This document shows, one piece after another, positions 1 through 6,136 of a stretch of DNA of 11,993 bases. Numbering within the stretch: position 1 is the first letter of the stretch; every line of letters begins with the position of its first letter. Source of the DNA: JAAYBY01 sp964654125. Its GTDB lineage: Bacteria; Bacillota; Clostridia; Saccharofermentanales; UBA5734. The stretch is taken from positions 1 through 11,993 of the forward strand of contig CAZZGG010000083.1 of assembly GCA_964654125.1 (NCBI GenBank), read 5' to 3'. Below the pieces are notes generated by a model. That model was not told where the DNA came from and did no database searches. It was given only the letters and a program-made list of their open reading frames with translations. A program made the position numbers and the translations under genes.

Positions 1-310
1 CAGGCCTGTAGAAGTAAGTCGGGCCCGTATGGGTGTGAGTGGTATTAAAGATAATTTTTTCGACTGGCAGCTCCGGGCACTCCTGCTTGATTAATGCTCT
101 GACATCATTGGCATACTCAAGTGATATGCTGGCCAGATCCAAGGTGCAGATGATAATAGCATCATCGTTAGCCTGGGCTGCAAAAACACTGGCATAGAGC
201 GGACTTTCCACATGAGTGGAAATACGAGTGTAGAATTGGCCACGCAAGGACACAGGAGCAGGAGGTGTTATTTCAACCTGGCTCATGCCGATAACTAGCT
301 GCTTTTCCAT
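1..310 (-). CDS. Neutral/alkaline ceramidase-like hydrolase, N-terminal part (cut by window edge)
   Basis: The first 103 residues resemble the N-terminus of the neutral/alkaline non-lysosomal ceramidase family (Ceramidase_alk, PF04734). A short opening strand ends in VEITPP (residues 12-17), followed by a LRGQF stretch, an IIICTLDLAS strand (52-61) and an IIFNTTHTHTGP segment (86-97). In the Pseudomonas neutral ceramidase, a histidine in the equivalent HTH(S/A)GP motif binds the catalytic zinc, so H92 or H94 is the likely counterpart. The characterised enzymes cleave the amide of ceramide, but many bacterial members sit in sugar-degradation loci and are uncharacterised. The catalytic serine region lies outside the window. 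No signal peptide is visible, which suggests a cytoplasmic enzyme, unlike the secreted ceramidases. The start is the ATG at 310, preceded by an AAGGAA ribosome binding site with a 4-nt spacer, 32 nt after the permease stop, so it is probably the fourth gene of the transporter operon. Family assignment is fairly sure; substrate is unknown. Confidence 0.75.
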   Translation of the reverse strand, partial: MEKQLVIGMSQVEITPPAPVSLRGQFYTRISTHVESPLYASVFAAQANDDAIIICTLDLASISLEYANDVRALIKQECPELPVEKIIFNTTHTHTGPTYFYRP

Positions 311-342
311 ATTATTCCTTCTTTCAATCACCTAGATGTGGC

Positions 343-1257
343 TTAGCCTTTTAGTGAACCAACCATGATACCTTTGATGAAATATTTCTGAGCAAAGGGA
401 TATATGGCTAGGATCGGCAAAGTGGCCACCACAATGAGGGAAAACTTGAGCAGGTCGGCCATACCAATATTGGCTGCGATCAGCTCTGGGTCCATCATGT
501 CAGTCATAACCACCTGGTTGAGAACCAAGATCTGGCGCAAGATCAACTGAAGAGGATAGAGATCTGGCTTGCTCAAATAGATCATGGCATTAAAATAAGC
601 ATTCCAATGGCCGACTCCATAAAACAAAGCCATGACAGCAATAATTGCCTTAGATAGGGGTAAGACAATGCGGAAAAAATAGTGAGCATCAGAGCATCCA
701 TCTATCTGGGCTGACTCCAGCACCTCCAAGGGAATTGTAGACATTATGAAAGTTCTTGCAACAATCATATTGTAGACACCCATCAGACCAGGTAGGATCA
801 TTACCCAGAAATTATTAAGTAGACCCAATTGATTAATCACCATGTAACTGGGAATCAAGCCACCACTAAAGTACATGGTTATCACGAACAAGATCATGTA
901 AAAGCGCTTAAATTGCATATCACGGCGCGAAAGCGGATAAGCACAGATCAAGGTGACCGCAATATTCATCACCGTCCCGACGGTTGTATAGAGCAGGGTG
1001 TTGCGGTAACCTGTCAAGATATTGCGATGCTTGAAAACTGCCTCATAGCCACGTACGGAAAAGTCCACTGGCCAGAGCAGGACACGACCGGCTGAGACCG
1101 CCTCACCTGAAGAAAAAGATGAGGAAAGCACGAATATCAAAGGGTAGACTACAACCAGCATGAAAATAAGTAGAAGGCTGTTAACTATTGTGTAAAGCAG
1201 CTTATCCTCCCAGGAATCCTGGATTTTTCTTTTTTTAACAGTATTAGCTAATGCCAT
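343..1257 (-). CDS. ABC sugar transporter permease, LplC/YtcP type (CUT1)
   Basis: An inner-membrane permease of 304 residues, normal for the MalG-like half of a CUT1 carbohydrate importer. A basic N-terminus (KKRKIQ) precedes a first membrane segment at about residues 24-45, and further hydrophobic segments follow. The EAA loop that docks the ATPase is at about residues 180-204 (LESAQIDGCSDAHYFFRIVLP). The ending KGIMVGSLKG and the stretch PSYMVINQLGLLNN are typical of LplC/YtcP proteins. An ATG at 1278 would give seven more residues, but the Shine-Dalgarno sequence AAGGAGG (1274-1268) would then lie inside the gene. With the ATG at 1257 it sits nine bases upstream, so 1257 is preferred. That Shine-Dalgarno sequence overlaps the TAA of the partner permease, suggesting translational coupling. 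It should pair with the LplB-like permease and the binding protein. The imported sugar is not known. Confidence 0.93.
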   Translation of the reverse strand: MALANTVKKRKIQDSWEDKLLYTIVNSLLLIFMLVVVYPLIFVLSSSFSSGEAVSAGRVLLWPVDFSVRGYEAVFKHRNILTGYRNTLLYTTVGTVMNIAVTLICAYPLSRRDMQFKRFYMILFVITMYFSGGLIPSYMVINQLGLLNNFWVMILPGLMGVYNMIVARTFIMSTIPLEVLESAQIDGCSDAHYFFRIVLPLSKAIIAVMALFYGVGHWNAYFNAMIYLSKPDLYPLQLILRQILVLNQVVMTDMMDPELIAANIGMADLLKFSLIVVATLPILAIYPFAQKYFIKGIMVGSLKG

Positions 1258-1271
1258 TTGCTTAGTCCTCC

Positions 1272-2243
1272 TTACCATAAACTGGTGCTGTCTTCACTGG
1301 TCTTTTTAGAAAGCCAGTTGACAAGAATCAGTAGCGTACAGTTGATGATCGAGTTAAAAAGACCAATGGCAGTGGCATAAGAAAAATTGCCCAATCCCGA
1401 GGTCAGGCCAACCTTATAGACATAGGTCGAAATTACTTCCGAATGCATCAGATTGAGGTTATTTTGCATGAGGAAGACCTTTTCAAAGCCTACGCTCATG
1501 ATTGAACCAGCATTGAGGATCAAGAGCACGCTAATAGTGGGAATAATGGCCGGCACATCAACAGTCAGGATACGCTTAAAGCGGCTGGCACCATCAATCT
1601 GGGCTGCCTCATGCAGCTGTGGATCAACTCCGGAAAGAGCAGCAATGTATATAATCGAATTCCAGCCAAGGAACTGCCAGATACCGGACCAGACATATAA
1701 ATGGATAAAGGCGCCAGGTTTTTGCATCAGGCCAGCAGGATGAGTAGCTGTTTTCGTTATAAGCTTATATAAGGTTCCGTAAAGGCCGGTGATTGGATTA
1801 AGGAACTGGACCAACATGCCCACTACAACAACAGTGGAGAGAAAGTAAGGTATATAAGTCACAGTCTGGATGGTCTTTTTGTATCTGGGACTGCGCACCA
1901 CATTGAGCATCAGGGCTAAGATAATTGGCAAAGGAAAACCAACAACCAAGGAATAAAAGGAAATAGAAATAGTATTTTTGATAACACGGTTGAACTGATA
2001 GGATTTAAAGAATGTTGTAAAATGTTTAAAACCTGCCCAAGGACTGCCCCAGACACCTTTTCCTGGTGAAAAGTCCTTGAAGGCAATCTGGATGCCGAAC
2101 ATGGGTAAATAGGCAAAAACCAGGATATAAAGTAATGGGATCACCATAAAAAGATGGAGCTGGTACTGGCGGGTAAACACCTGTATCCAGCTAAGCTTTT
2201 TACGTTCCGCACCCAGTCCTGTCTCTTGTTTGGGCTTTGCCAC
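1272..2243 (-). CDS. ABC sugar transporter permease, LplB type (CUT1)
   Basis: A 323-residue MalF-like permease, the usual length for LplB proteins. A basic N-terminus (AERKK) leads into a first membrane segment at about residues 30-50. The EAA motif lies at about residues 211-235 (LHEAAQIDGASRFKRILTVD). The segment GFEKVFLMQNNLNLMHSE followed by VISTYVYKVGL is a hallmark of the LplB subgroup. An in-frame TTG at 2261 gives a longer reading frame, but it would place AAGGAGG (2258-2252) inside the gene. The GTG at 2243 has that sequence 8 nt upstream and is the better start. The gene lies about 110 nt downstream of the solute-binding protein gene, across a strong hairpin, and its stop overlaps the next gene's ribosome binding site. 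The permease pair should form the membrane channel, powered by an ATPase encoded elsewhere. Confidence 0.93.
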   Translation of the reverse strand: MAKPKQETGLGAERKKLSWIQVFTRQYQLHLFMVIPLLYILVFAYLPMFGIQIAFKDFSPGKGVWGSPWAGFKHFTTFFKSYQFNRVIKNTISISFYSLVVGFPLPIILALMLNVVRSPRYKKTIQTVTYIPYFLSTVVVVGMLVQFLNPITGLYGTLYKLITKTATHPAGLMQKPGAFIHLYVWSGIWQFLGWNSIIYIAALSGVDPQLHEAAQIDGASRFKRILTVDVPAIIPTISVLLILNAGSIMSVGFEKVFLMQNNLNLMHSEVISTYVYKVGLTSGLGNFSYATAIGLFNSIINCTLLILVNWLSKKTSEDSTSLW

Positions 2244-2269
2244 TTGATTGTCCTCCTTCAAAATGCTCG

Positions 2270-2304
2270 GAGGAACGCAGGTACGTCCAGCACCTGCGTT
2301 CCTC
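2270..2304 (-). promoter_or_regulatory. Intercistronic hairpin between binding protein and permease genes
   Basis: A perfect 13-bp inverted repeat (arms 2270-2282 and 2292-2304, arm GAGGAACGCAGGT on the plus strand) with a 9-nt loop lies in the gap between the binding protein stop and the LplB-like start. The following transcript reads CGAGCATTTTG, so there is only a weak T run, set six bases away. This looks more like an mRNA-stabilising or partially terminating hairpin than a full terminator. In other ABC operons (for example malE-malF in E. coli) such elements let the binding protein be made in excess over the permeases. That role is inferred here by analogy. Confidence 0.85.
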
Positions 2305-2352
2305 TTTGGCTTTTAGTCAAAATGATTGTGCATCATGTTTGCTCTCTGATGC

Positions 2353-4173
2353 TTATTTGTACATTCTGTCGTAGGCTGCCTGAGAGATTGCCATGTACTG
2401 TTCAAGACCCATGTCTTTCAGTGTCTGGACATAGCCGTCCCATTCTTTTTCTATATCCATGGCGCCAGTGGCAAACAAGGCAACTGTCTCACCGATATAG
2501 CTGTTGATGGTTGTGCGGATCTCGTTGACATCCTCTTCTTCCTGATCAGTAAAGAGCAGGCGTTTAGCCAGTTCGTTCGGTTCTAAGCCATAGCGCAGCT
2601 TATAATAGCTAACACTCAGGTAACCGCGATGTGAATCGACGCCCCAGTCTTTTTCCAATGCCTCGCCCCAGTAGGTCGCCACTGGGTTTGTTGCCACACC
2701 GCCACTATAGGTGCGCTTGGGCAAGCCACAGCAGAAATGGGTGCCCCAGATGGCATTATGCGGTTCAGTTGAGGTCCAGGGATTTTGTACGTTAGGAATC
2801 TGGGTGTGCAGACCTTCGGTCAGGCCCAGAGCCATGCTGCCAGCAGAGAGATATGGGTACTTGGCATCAAAGCCAGCAGGATCGTCTGGGCGATATTCCC
2901 AATGCTCACCTGGAACACCATAGCGGGTGATCAGGCTGCGTTTTGTTTCCCACCAGTAATCGAACATGCGGAAGGAGATTTCCGGGTATTCATTGTAGCT
3001 GGTGATGAAAGTGCTGTACTGGTAGTTGGGTGTACGAGTTGGACTCCAGCTGATGCCTTTAGGGCCTTTCAAAGCTGGCATGGCATCGTAATCATAAATA
3101 TGCTCGTTGCCGGAAGCCCAGAGAACAACATAGTGGCCGCCAATAACACCAACAGTATCGACCTGGTCAGGTGTCAGGTCAATGGTTGCCCGGTGCTCTT
3201 CTCCTGTCATGGAGAAAGACAACTCACTCATCAGGCCTTCGGAGACCAGCTCTCTCAGATAGCGCATGGCGTCACGCCAGTCATCTGTGATGAAAGGTGC
3301 CCAGAGCTCACCATCAGTTACGTTAAAGTAAGAAGTTGCATACCAGGGATCCCAGTAAACAAAATAGTTGATGATCTCCTGCCAGGCATTGCCACTCCAG
3401 GCCGGTCCGGCCATGAAGGGGATCTCATCTTTCTGGCCATTACCATTGGGATCCTGGTCACGGAAAGCAATCAGAACTTCTTTGAATTCATCTGTTGTGG
3501 TCGGCATTTCCAAGCCGAGCTTATCCAACCAGGTCCTGTTAATGTTGGTCATGTACTGGATAATATCGCCTTGTCCGTCCATATAGGCCGGGAAACCGTA
3601 GAAGTTGCCGTCCGGCGAAGTGCCCAGGATTTTGACCAATTCATACTCTTCCGGGTCCATGTCAGCTTGATCAAACCAGAAGGTCAGAGTATCCATGTAA
3701 TCATTGAGCGGAACGAAAACACCGTCTTTACCATAGGCAGCCCGTTGGGCGTCCGACAAGCCAAAGTGGATGATGTCAGGCAGTTCCTGCTGGGAAGAGA
3801 CCATCAGCTGGAATTTTTGCAACGGCTGGTCAGCTGGGAAAAGTTCCCACTCTAATTTGATGCCACATTCATCTAAAACCATATCGGTCATGTAGTTGTC
3901 ATCATAATCAGAAACACGTACGTTCTGGGTGATGCCGATGGATAAAGTGACTTCCTCTGTTGTAACAGGTAATTCACCTGGCGGTGTAGCTTGAGCACCC
4001 TCCTGGACTGCACCTGCTGTGGTGGTAGCACCAGCAGCAGCAGTTGTGGTCGCAGCAGTTTCGGCACCCTTGGTGGTTGTGCCAGCACCGCTTGTGGCTG
4101 CTGGTGTACAACCTGCAATGATTGATGTGAGAATACCAAGGACAATCAAAACGGAAACTATTGATCTTTTCAT
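2353..4173 (-). CDS. Extracellular solute-binding lipoprotein, LplA/YtcQ type
   Basis: The 606-residue substrate-capturing lipoprotein of the CUT1 importer, large but within the range of LplA/YtcQ-type binding proteins. Residues 1-22 form a lipoprotein signal: positive MKR, a hydrophobic core, then the lipobox IAGC with Cys22 as the lipidation site. Residues 23-60 are a low-complexity Thr/Ala/Gly linker that probably spaces the domain from the membrane. The mature domain starts near residue 72 (TEEVTLSIGI). It contains an EF-hand-like loop DQDPNGNGQKDE (239-250), typical of this subgroup and probably calcium-binding, and many aromatic residues (WDPWYATSYF and others) suited to stacking on sugars. 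The frame is open up to 4272, but the ATG at 4173 is chosen because AGGAGG (4184-4179) lies 5 nt upstream and the signal peptide starts there. It is the first gene after the promoter at 4394-4422 and is followed by the permeases. Ligand unknown. Confidence 0.94.
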   Translation of the reverse strand: MKRSIVSVLIVLGILTSIIAGCTPAATSGAGTTTKGAETAATTTAAAGATTTAGAVQEGAQATPPGELPVTTEEVTLSIGITQNVRVSDYDDNYMTDMVLDECGIKLEWELFPADQPLQKFQLMVSSQQELPDIIHFGLSDAQRAAYGKDGVFVPLNDYMDTLTFWFDQADMDPEEYELVKILGTSPDGNFYGFPAYMDGQGDIIQYMTNINRTWLDKLGLEMPTTTDEFKEVLIAFRDQDPNGNGQKDEIPFMAGPAWSGNAWQEIINYFVYWDPWYATSYFNVTDGELWAPFITDDWRDAMRYLRELVSEGLMSELSFSMTGEEHRATIDLTPDQVDTVGVIGGHYVVLWASGNEHIYDYDAMPALKGPKGISWSPTRTPNYQYSTFITSYNEYPEISFRMFDYWWETKRSLITRYGVPGEHWEYRPDDPAGFDAKYPYLSAGSMALGLTEGLHTQIPNVQNPWTSTEPHNAIWGTHFCCGLPKRTYSGGVATNPVATYWGEALEKDWGVDSHRGYLSVSYYKLRYGLEPNELAKRLLFTDQEEEDVNEIRTTINSYIGETVALFATGAMDIEKEWDGYVQTLKDMGLEQYMAISQAAYDRMYK

Positions 4174-4387
4174 TTTCGCCTCCTGTAATCGGTTTTTGTT
4201 TCTACTAGTAAAGTTGCTTTCTTTTATTTCAATTCTATCCAGGCTAATCGTCTTGTTTGCATAATGTTTCACTATTTTGCATTGACGAAATCTGGATGTG
4301 CCCTCCCCTCGTTTATTTGAAATATAAAGAAAACATGTCGATTGGTGAAAAGCTACAATATAAGTGTTTTTTATATTGCTGATCTAT
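4174..4387 (-). promoter_or_regulatory. Untranslated leader of the transporter operon
   Basis: The predicted transcription start near 4387 and the lipoprotein ATG at 4173 leave a leader of about 210 nt, AT-rich and long for a simple operon. It contains an inverted repeat near its 5' end (4356-4378) and two copies of TTTGCAT on the plus strand (4256-4262 and 4276-4282), 20 bp apart. No known riboswitch, T-box or terminator/antiterminator pair was recognised. The leader length depends on the promoter call being right. Confidence 0.45.
4356..4378. repeat. Inverted repeat at the 5' end of the leader (possible operator)
   Basis: Perfect 8-bp arms CAATATAA (4356-4363) and TTATATTG (4371-4378) are separated by 7 nt. 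The element begins about 9 bases downstream of the predicted transcription start, where a bound repressor would block initiation or early elongation. It could also act as a weak 5' mRNA hairpin. AT-rich sequence raises the odds of a chance occurrence. No regulator gene is in the window to match it with. Confidence 0.4.
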
Positions 4388-4393
4388 GCAATT

Positions 4394-4422
4394 ATTATAG
4401 AAAGTTGATCTTATCTTGTCAA
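4394..4422 (-). promoter_or_regulatory. Consensus sigma-A promoter of the transporter operon
   Basis: On the minus strand a perfect -35 box TTGACA (4422-4417) and a perfect -10 box TATAAT (4399-4394) are separated by exactly 17 nt. Both hexamers and the spacing match the housekeeping sigma-A/sigma-70 consensus. Transcription should start near 4387 and read into the binding protein gene. A promoter this close to consensus would be strong, so control by repression or by effects in the long leader is plausible. Confidence 0.85.
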
Positions 4423-4447
4423 GCATTTTTCGTACAATTATTGGTGT

Positions 4448-4531
4448 ATTACACTAATATAATCATGTTTATTTAATATTTTTAGAAACTTTCAATCTTC
4501 TCAAGCAATCATCACTGAATTACATTAATAT
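4448..4531. repeat. Direct repeats upstream of the promoter (possible regulator sites)
   Basis: ATTACACTAATAT (4448-4460) and ATTACATTAATAT (4519-4531) match at 12 of 13 positions in the same orientation, 71 bp apart. The nearer copy is centred about 67 bp upstream of the predicted transcription start, a common place for an activator. A looser relative (10 of 13) occurs at 4657-4669 inside the palindrome. The AT-rich background means chance cannot be excluded. Confidence 0.3.
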
Positions 4532-4644
4532 TTTTGCTTTATTGCACATATATTCTGCTTTTATTGCTTTATTCATTCTATATGTTTAAAATCAGGCCTA
4601 GCAATTTTTTCGTTCGCGTAGATGAAAAACAAGATTTGTGCAAC

Positions 4645-4685
4645 TTAATGCAAGTATTTGCATTAATGTTCAGCATCAAATACTT
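4645..4685. repeat. Two overlapping palindromes downstream of the oxidoreductase gene
   Basis: The first is a perfect 9-bp inverted repeat, TTAATGCAA (4645-4653) and TTGCATTAA (4658-4666), with a 4-nt loop. The second is also a perfect 9-bp repeat, AAGTATTTG (4652-4660) and CAAATACTT (4677-4685), with a 16-nt spacer. The two share bases 4652-4660 and so cannot both form in one RNA. Neither is followed on the minus strand by an immediate T run, so this is a poor intrinsic terminator for the oxidoreductase transcript. It may be an operator region for the downstream operon, although it sits more than 220 bp upstream of the -35 box. Confidence 0.5.
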
Positions 4686-4703
4686 TGTTTTGGTCTGATT
4701 TAT

Positions 4704-6062
4704 TTACAAGATAGCACCTTGTTGCAACAATTTCTTCTGCAGGGCAGCTAGATCATACTGTGCACTACCGGGCAGACAGCCCTGCTTGAGAGCCTGCACA
4801 GCAGCTGTACCGGCAGCTTCACCTGTAGCCATTGCTGTAGCCATGATCCTGGTCGAGCCATGGGCCGCATGACTGGCCGCCAGGCAGCGCCCGGCCACCA
4901 GCAGATTTAAACCAGCAGATGGTACCAGACTGCGTAAAGGTATGCCGTAGGAGCTGCCATTTTTGATAAAATGAAAGCTGGTATGGCCACCTTGCGGATC
5001 ATGGATGTCAATCGGGTAACAGCCCCGGGCAATATTGTCCGGATGTTCTTTGCCCTCCAGGACATCACTTTTTTGCATGGTGTAAAGGCCCTCTATGTTA
5101 GCCGACTCCCTGATCCCGACAGCTGAGCTGGAAATCAGCTGGCTGCTGGCAAAACCAGGCACATTGGCCTTCATGCCCTGGAAGATCTCATACATCTGCA
5201 GCCTTTCATTTTGCTCAGCCCAGTTAAGGTCACTAGATGAGGTGCCATCAATACCGGTGGTTCGGGAAATGTTGAAGGAATAAACTCCCTTGCGCCAGGC
5301 CACCGCTGTAAAAGCATAATATTGCCCATCATCCCAGGGCGCCATCTGACCGGCAAAGTGATTGATACCTTCCTGCTGGCCGACCATCCTGCCGCGGACA
5401 ACACGCGTGTGCCAGCTGCCCCAGCCCTGCATGGCCTTGCCCTCCATCAGGGCTGACAGGGCTCTTTCTGCATCAACATCAGCCAGGGTGAAAATACCCG
5501 AAACATTTTGCATCTGTCTTAGATTATCACCCCGCCGAAAGGGACATTCTGCCAGCCGGGCCAGGTCCGCATCGCCGGTGGCATCAATAAAAAAATCAGC
5601 TGCCTGCTCCCACAAGCCATCTTTTGTGGCGATGGTGACTGTTGTAAGCAGACCAGCACTATCCAGGCTGCAAGAAACAAGTTTACTGTGCAGCAAAAGC
5701 TTTACACCAGCCTCCTGGAGCAGCTTGGTCACCAGGTACTTGTAAGCTTCCGGATTATAGGGTGTCAGGTGGAATTGCTGCTGCGCACCTGCCCCAGACC
5801 AATAAGCACCACCAACATGGCCAGGACTTTCATCGAGCTGGACCAGTCTGTCAACCAGCTCCTGGGCTAGGCCGCCCACCACCTGCCGGCCCTTGCCATC
5901 CTTAAAGGCAAGAAAAGGTATGCCGAAAGCGGCCACGCCACCAACAAATGCGGCCTGCTCCACCAAGGTCACCTCAGCCCCATTGCGGGCAGCAGCTAGA
6001 GCAGCCATCACACCAGCTGTCCCGCCACCTGCAATAAGAACCTTGCCTATTTTTTGCTGCAT
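4704..6062 (-). CDS. FAD-dependent oxidoreductase (PF12831-like)
   Basis: A 452-residue flavoenzyme with a Rossmann FAD-binding start: IGKVLIAGGGTAGVMAALAA, glycine motif at residues 12-17, and Glu35 ending the second strand to bind the ribose. An IDATGDADLA motif lies mid-protein. The C-terminal segment VAGRCLAASHAAHGSTR (389-405) followed by GEAAGTAA (414-421) closes the FAD site. These are typical of the FAD_oxidored family (PF12831), whose members are mostly uncharacterised and often accompany polysaccharide-degradation genes. The start is the ATG at 6062, with CAGGAG 6 nt upstream. No signal peptide is seen, so it is probably cytoplasmic. It lies 74 nt behind hydrolase C, across a hairpin, and is probably last in the hydrolase operon. 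It may oxidise a sugar, polyol or aglycone released by the hydrolases; that role is inference. The family call is secure; the substrate is not. Confidence 0.9.
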   Translation of the reverse strand: MQQKIGKVLIAGGGTAGVMAALAAARNGAEVTLVEQAAFVGGVAAFGIPFLAFKDGKGRQVVGGLAQELVDRLVQLDESPGHVGGAYWSGAGAQQQFHLTPYNPEAYKYLVTKLLQEAGVKLLLHSKLVSCSLDSAGLLTTVTIATKDGLWEQAADFFIDATGDADLARLAECPFRRGDNLRQMQNVSGIFTLADVDAERALSALMEGKAMQGWGSWHTRVVRGRMVGQQEGINHFAGQMAPWDDGQYYAFTAVAWRKGVYSFNISRTTGIDGTSSSDLNWAEQNERLQMYEIFQGMKANVPGFASSQLISSSAVGIRESANIEGLYTMQKSDVLEGKEHPDNIARGCYPIDIHDPQGGHTSFHFIKNGSSYGIPLRSLVPSAGLNLLVAGRCLAASHAAHGSTRIMATAMATGEAAGTAAVQALKQGCLPGSAQYDLAALQKKLLQQGAIL

Positions 6063-6083
6063 ACTTTACTCCTGATCTAGATT

Positions 6084-6116
6084 AAGGCAGCCAGAGCAAT
6101 GAGCTTTGGCTGCCTT
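6084..6116 (-). promoter_or_regulatory. Intercistronic hairpin before the oxidoreductase gene
   Basis: A perfect 10-bp inverted repeat, AAGGCAGCCA (6084-6093) and TGGCTGCCTT (6107-6116), with a 13-nt loop that can add three more pairs (AGC/GCT) after one mismatch. It lies between the stop of hydrolase C and the oxidoreductase's CAGGAG site. The minus strand continues with AATCTAGATC, not a T run, so it is not a standard terminator. Likely an RNA processing or stabilising hairpin. Confidence 0.75.
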
Positions 6117-6136
6117 GGTTTGAGAAATTGCTTTAC

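Noticed and set aside
2244..2261. TTG start at 2261 for the LplB-like permease
   Set aside because: The Shine-Dalgarno sequence would fall inside the gene; the GTG at 2243 is spaced correctly from it.
2785..3855. A 356-codon open frame on the plus strand opposite the binding protein gene
   Set aside because: It lies wholly antisense to a well-supported lipoprotein gene, has no recognisable domain, and all neighbours are on the minus strand. It looks like a shadow frame.
4174..4272. Longer N-terminus for the binding protein starting at 4272
   Set aside because: The extra 33 residues precede a perfect ribosome binding site and a complete lipoprotein signal peptide, which must be N-terminal to work.
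4174..4703. CcpA catabolite-repression (cre) site in the promoter region
   Set aside because: No stretch fits the cre consensus with its central CG; the nearest look-alikes lack it.
6084..6116. Rho-independent terminator between hydrolase C and the oxidoreductase
   Set aside because: The stem is strong but the minus strand beyond it reads AATCTAGATC with no T run.
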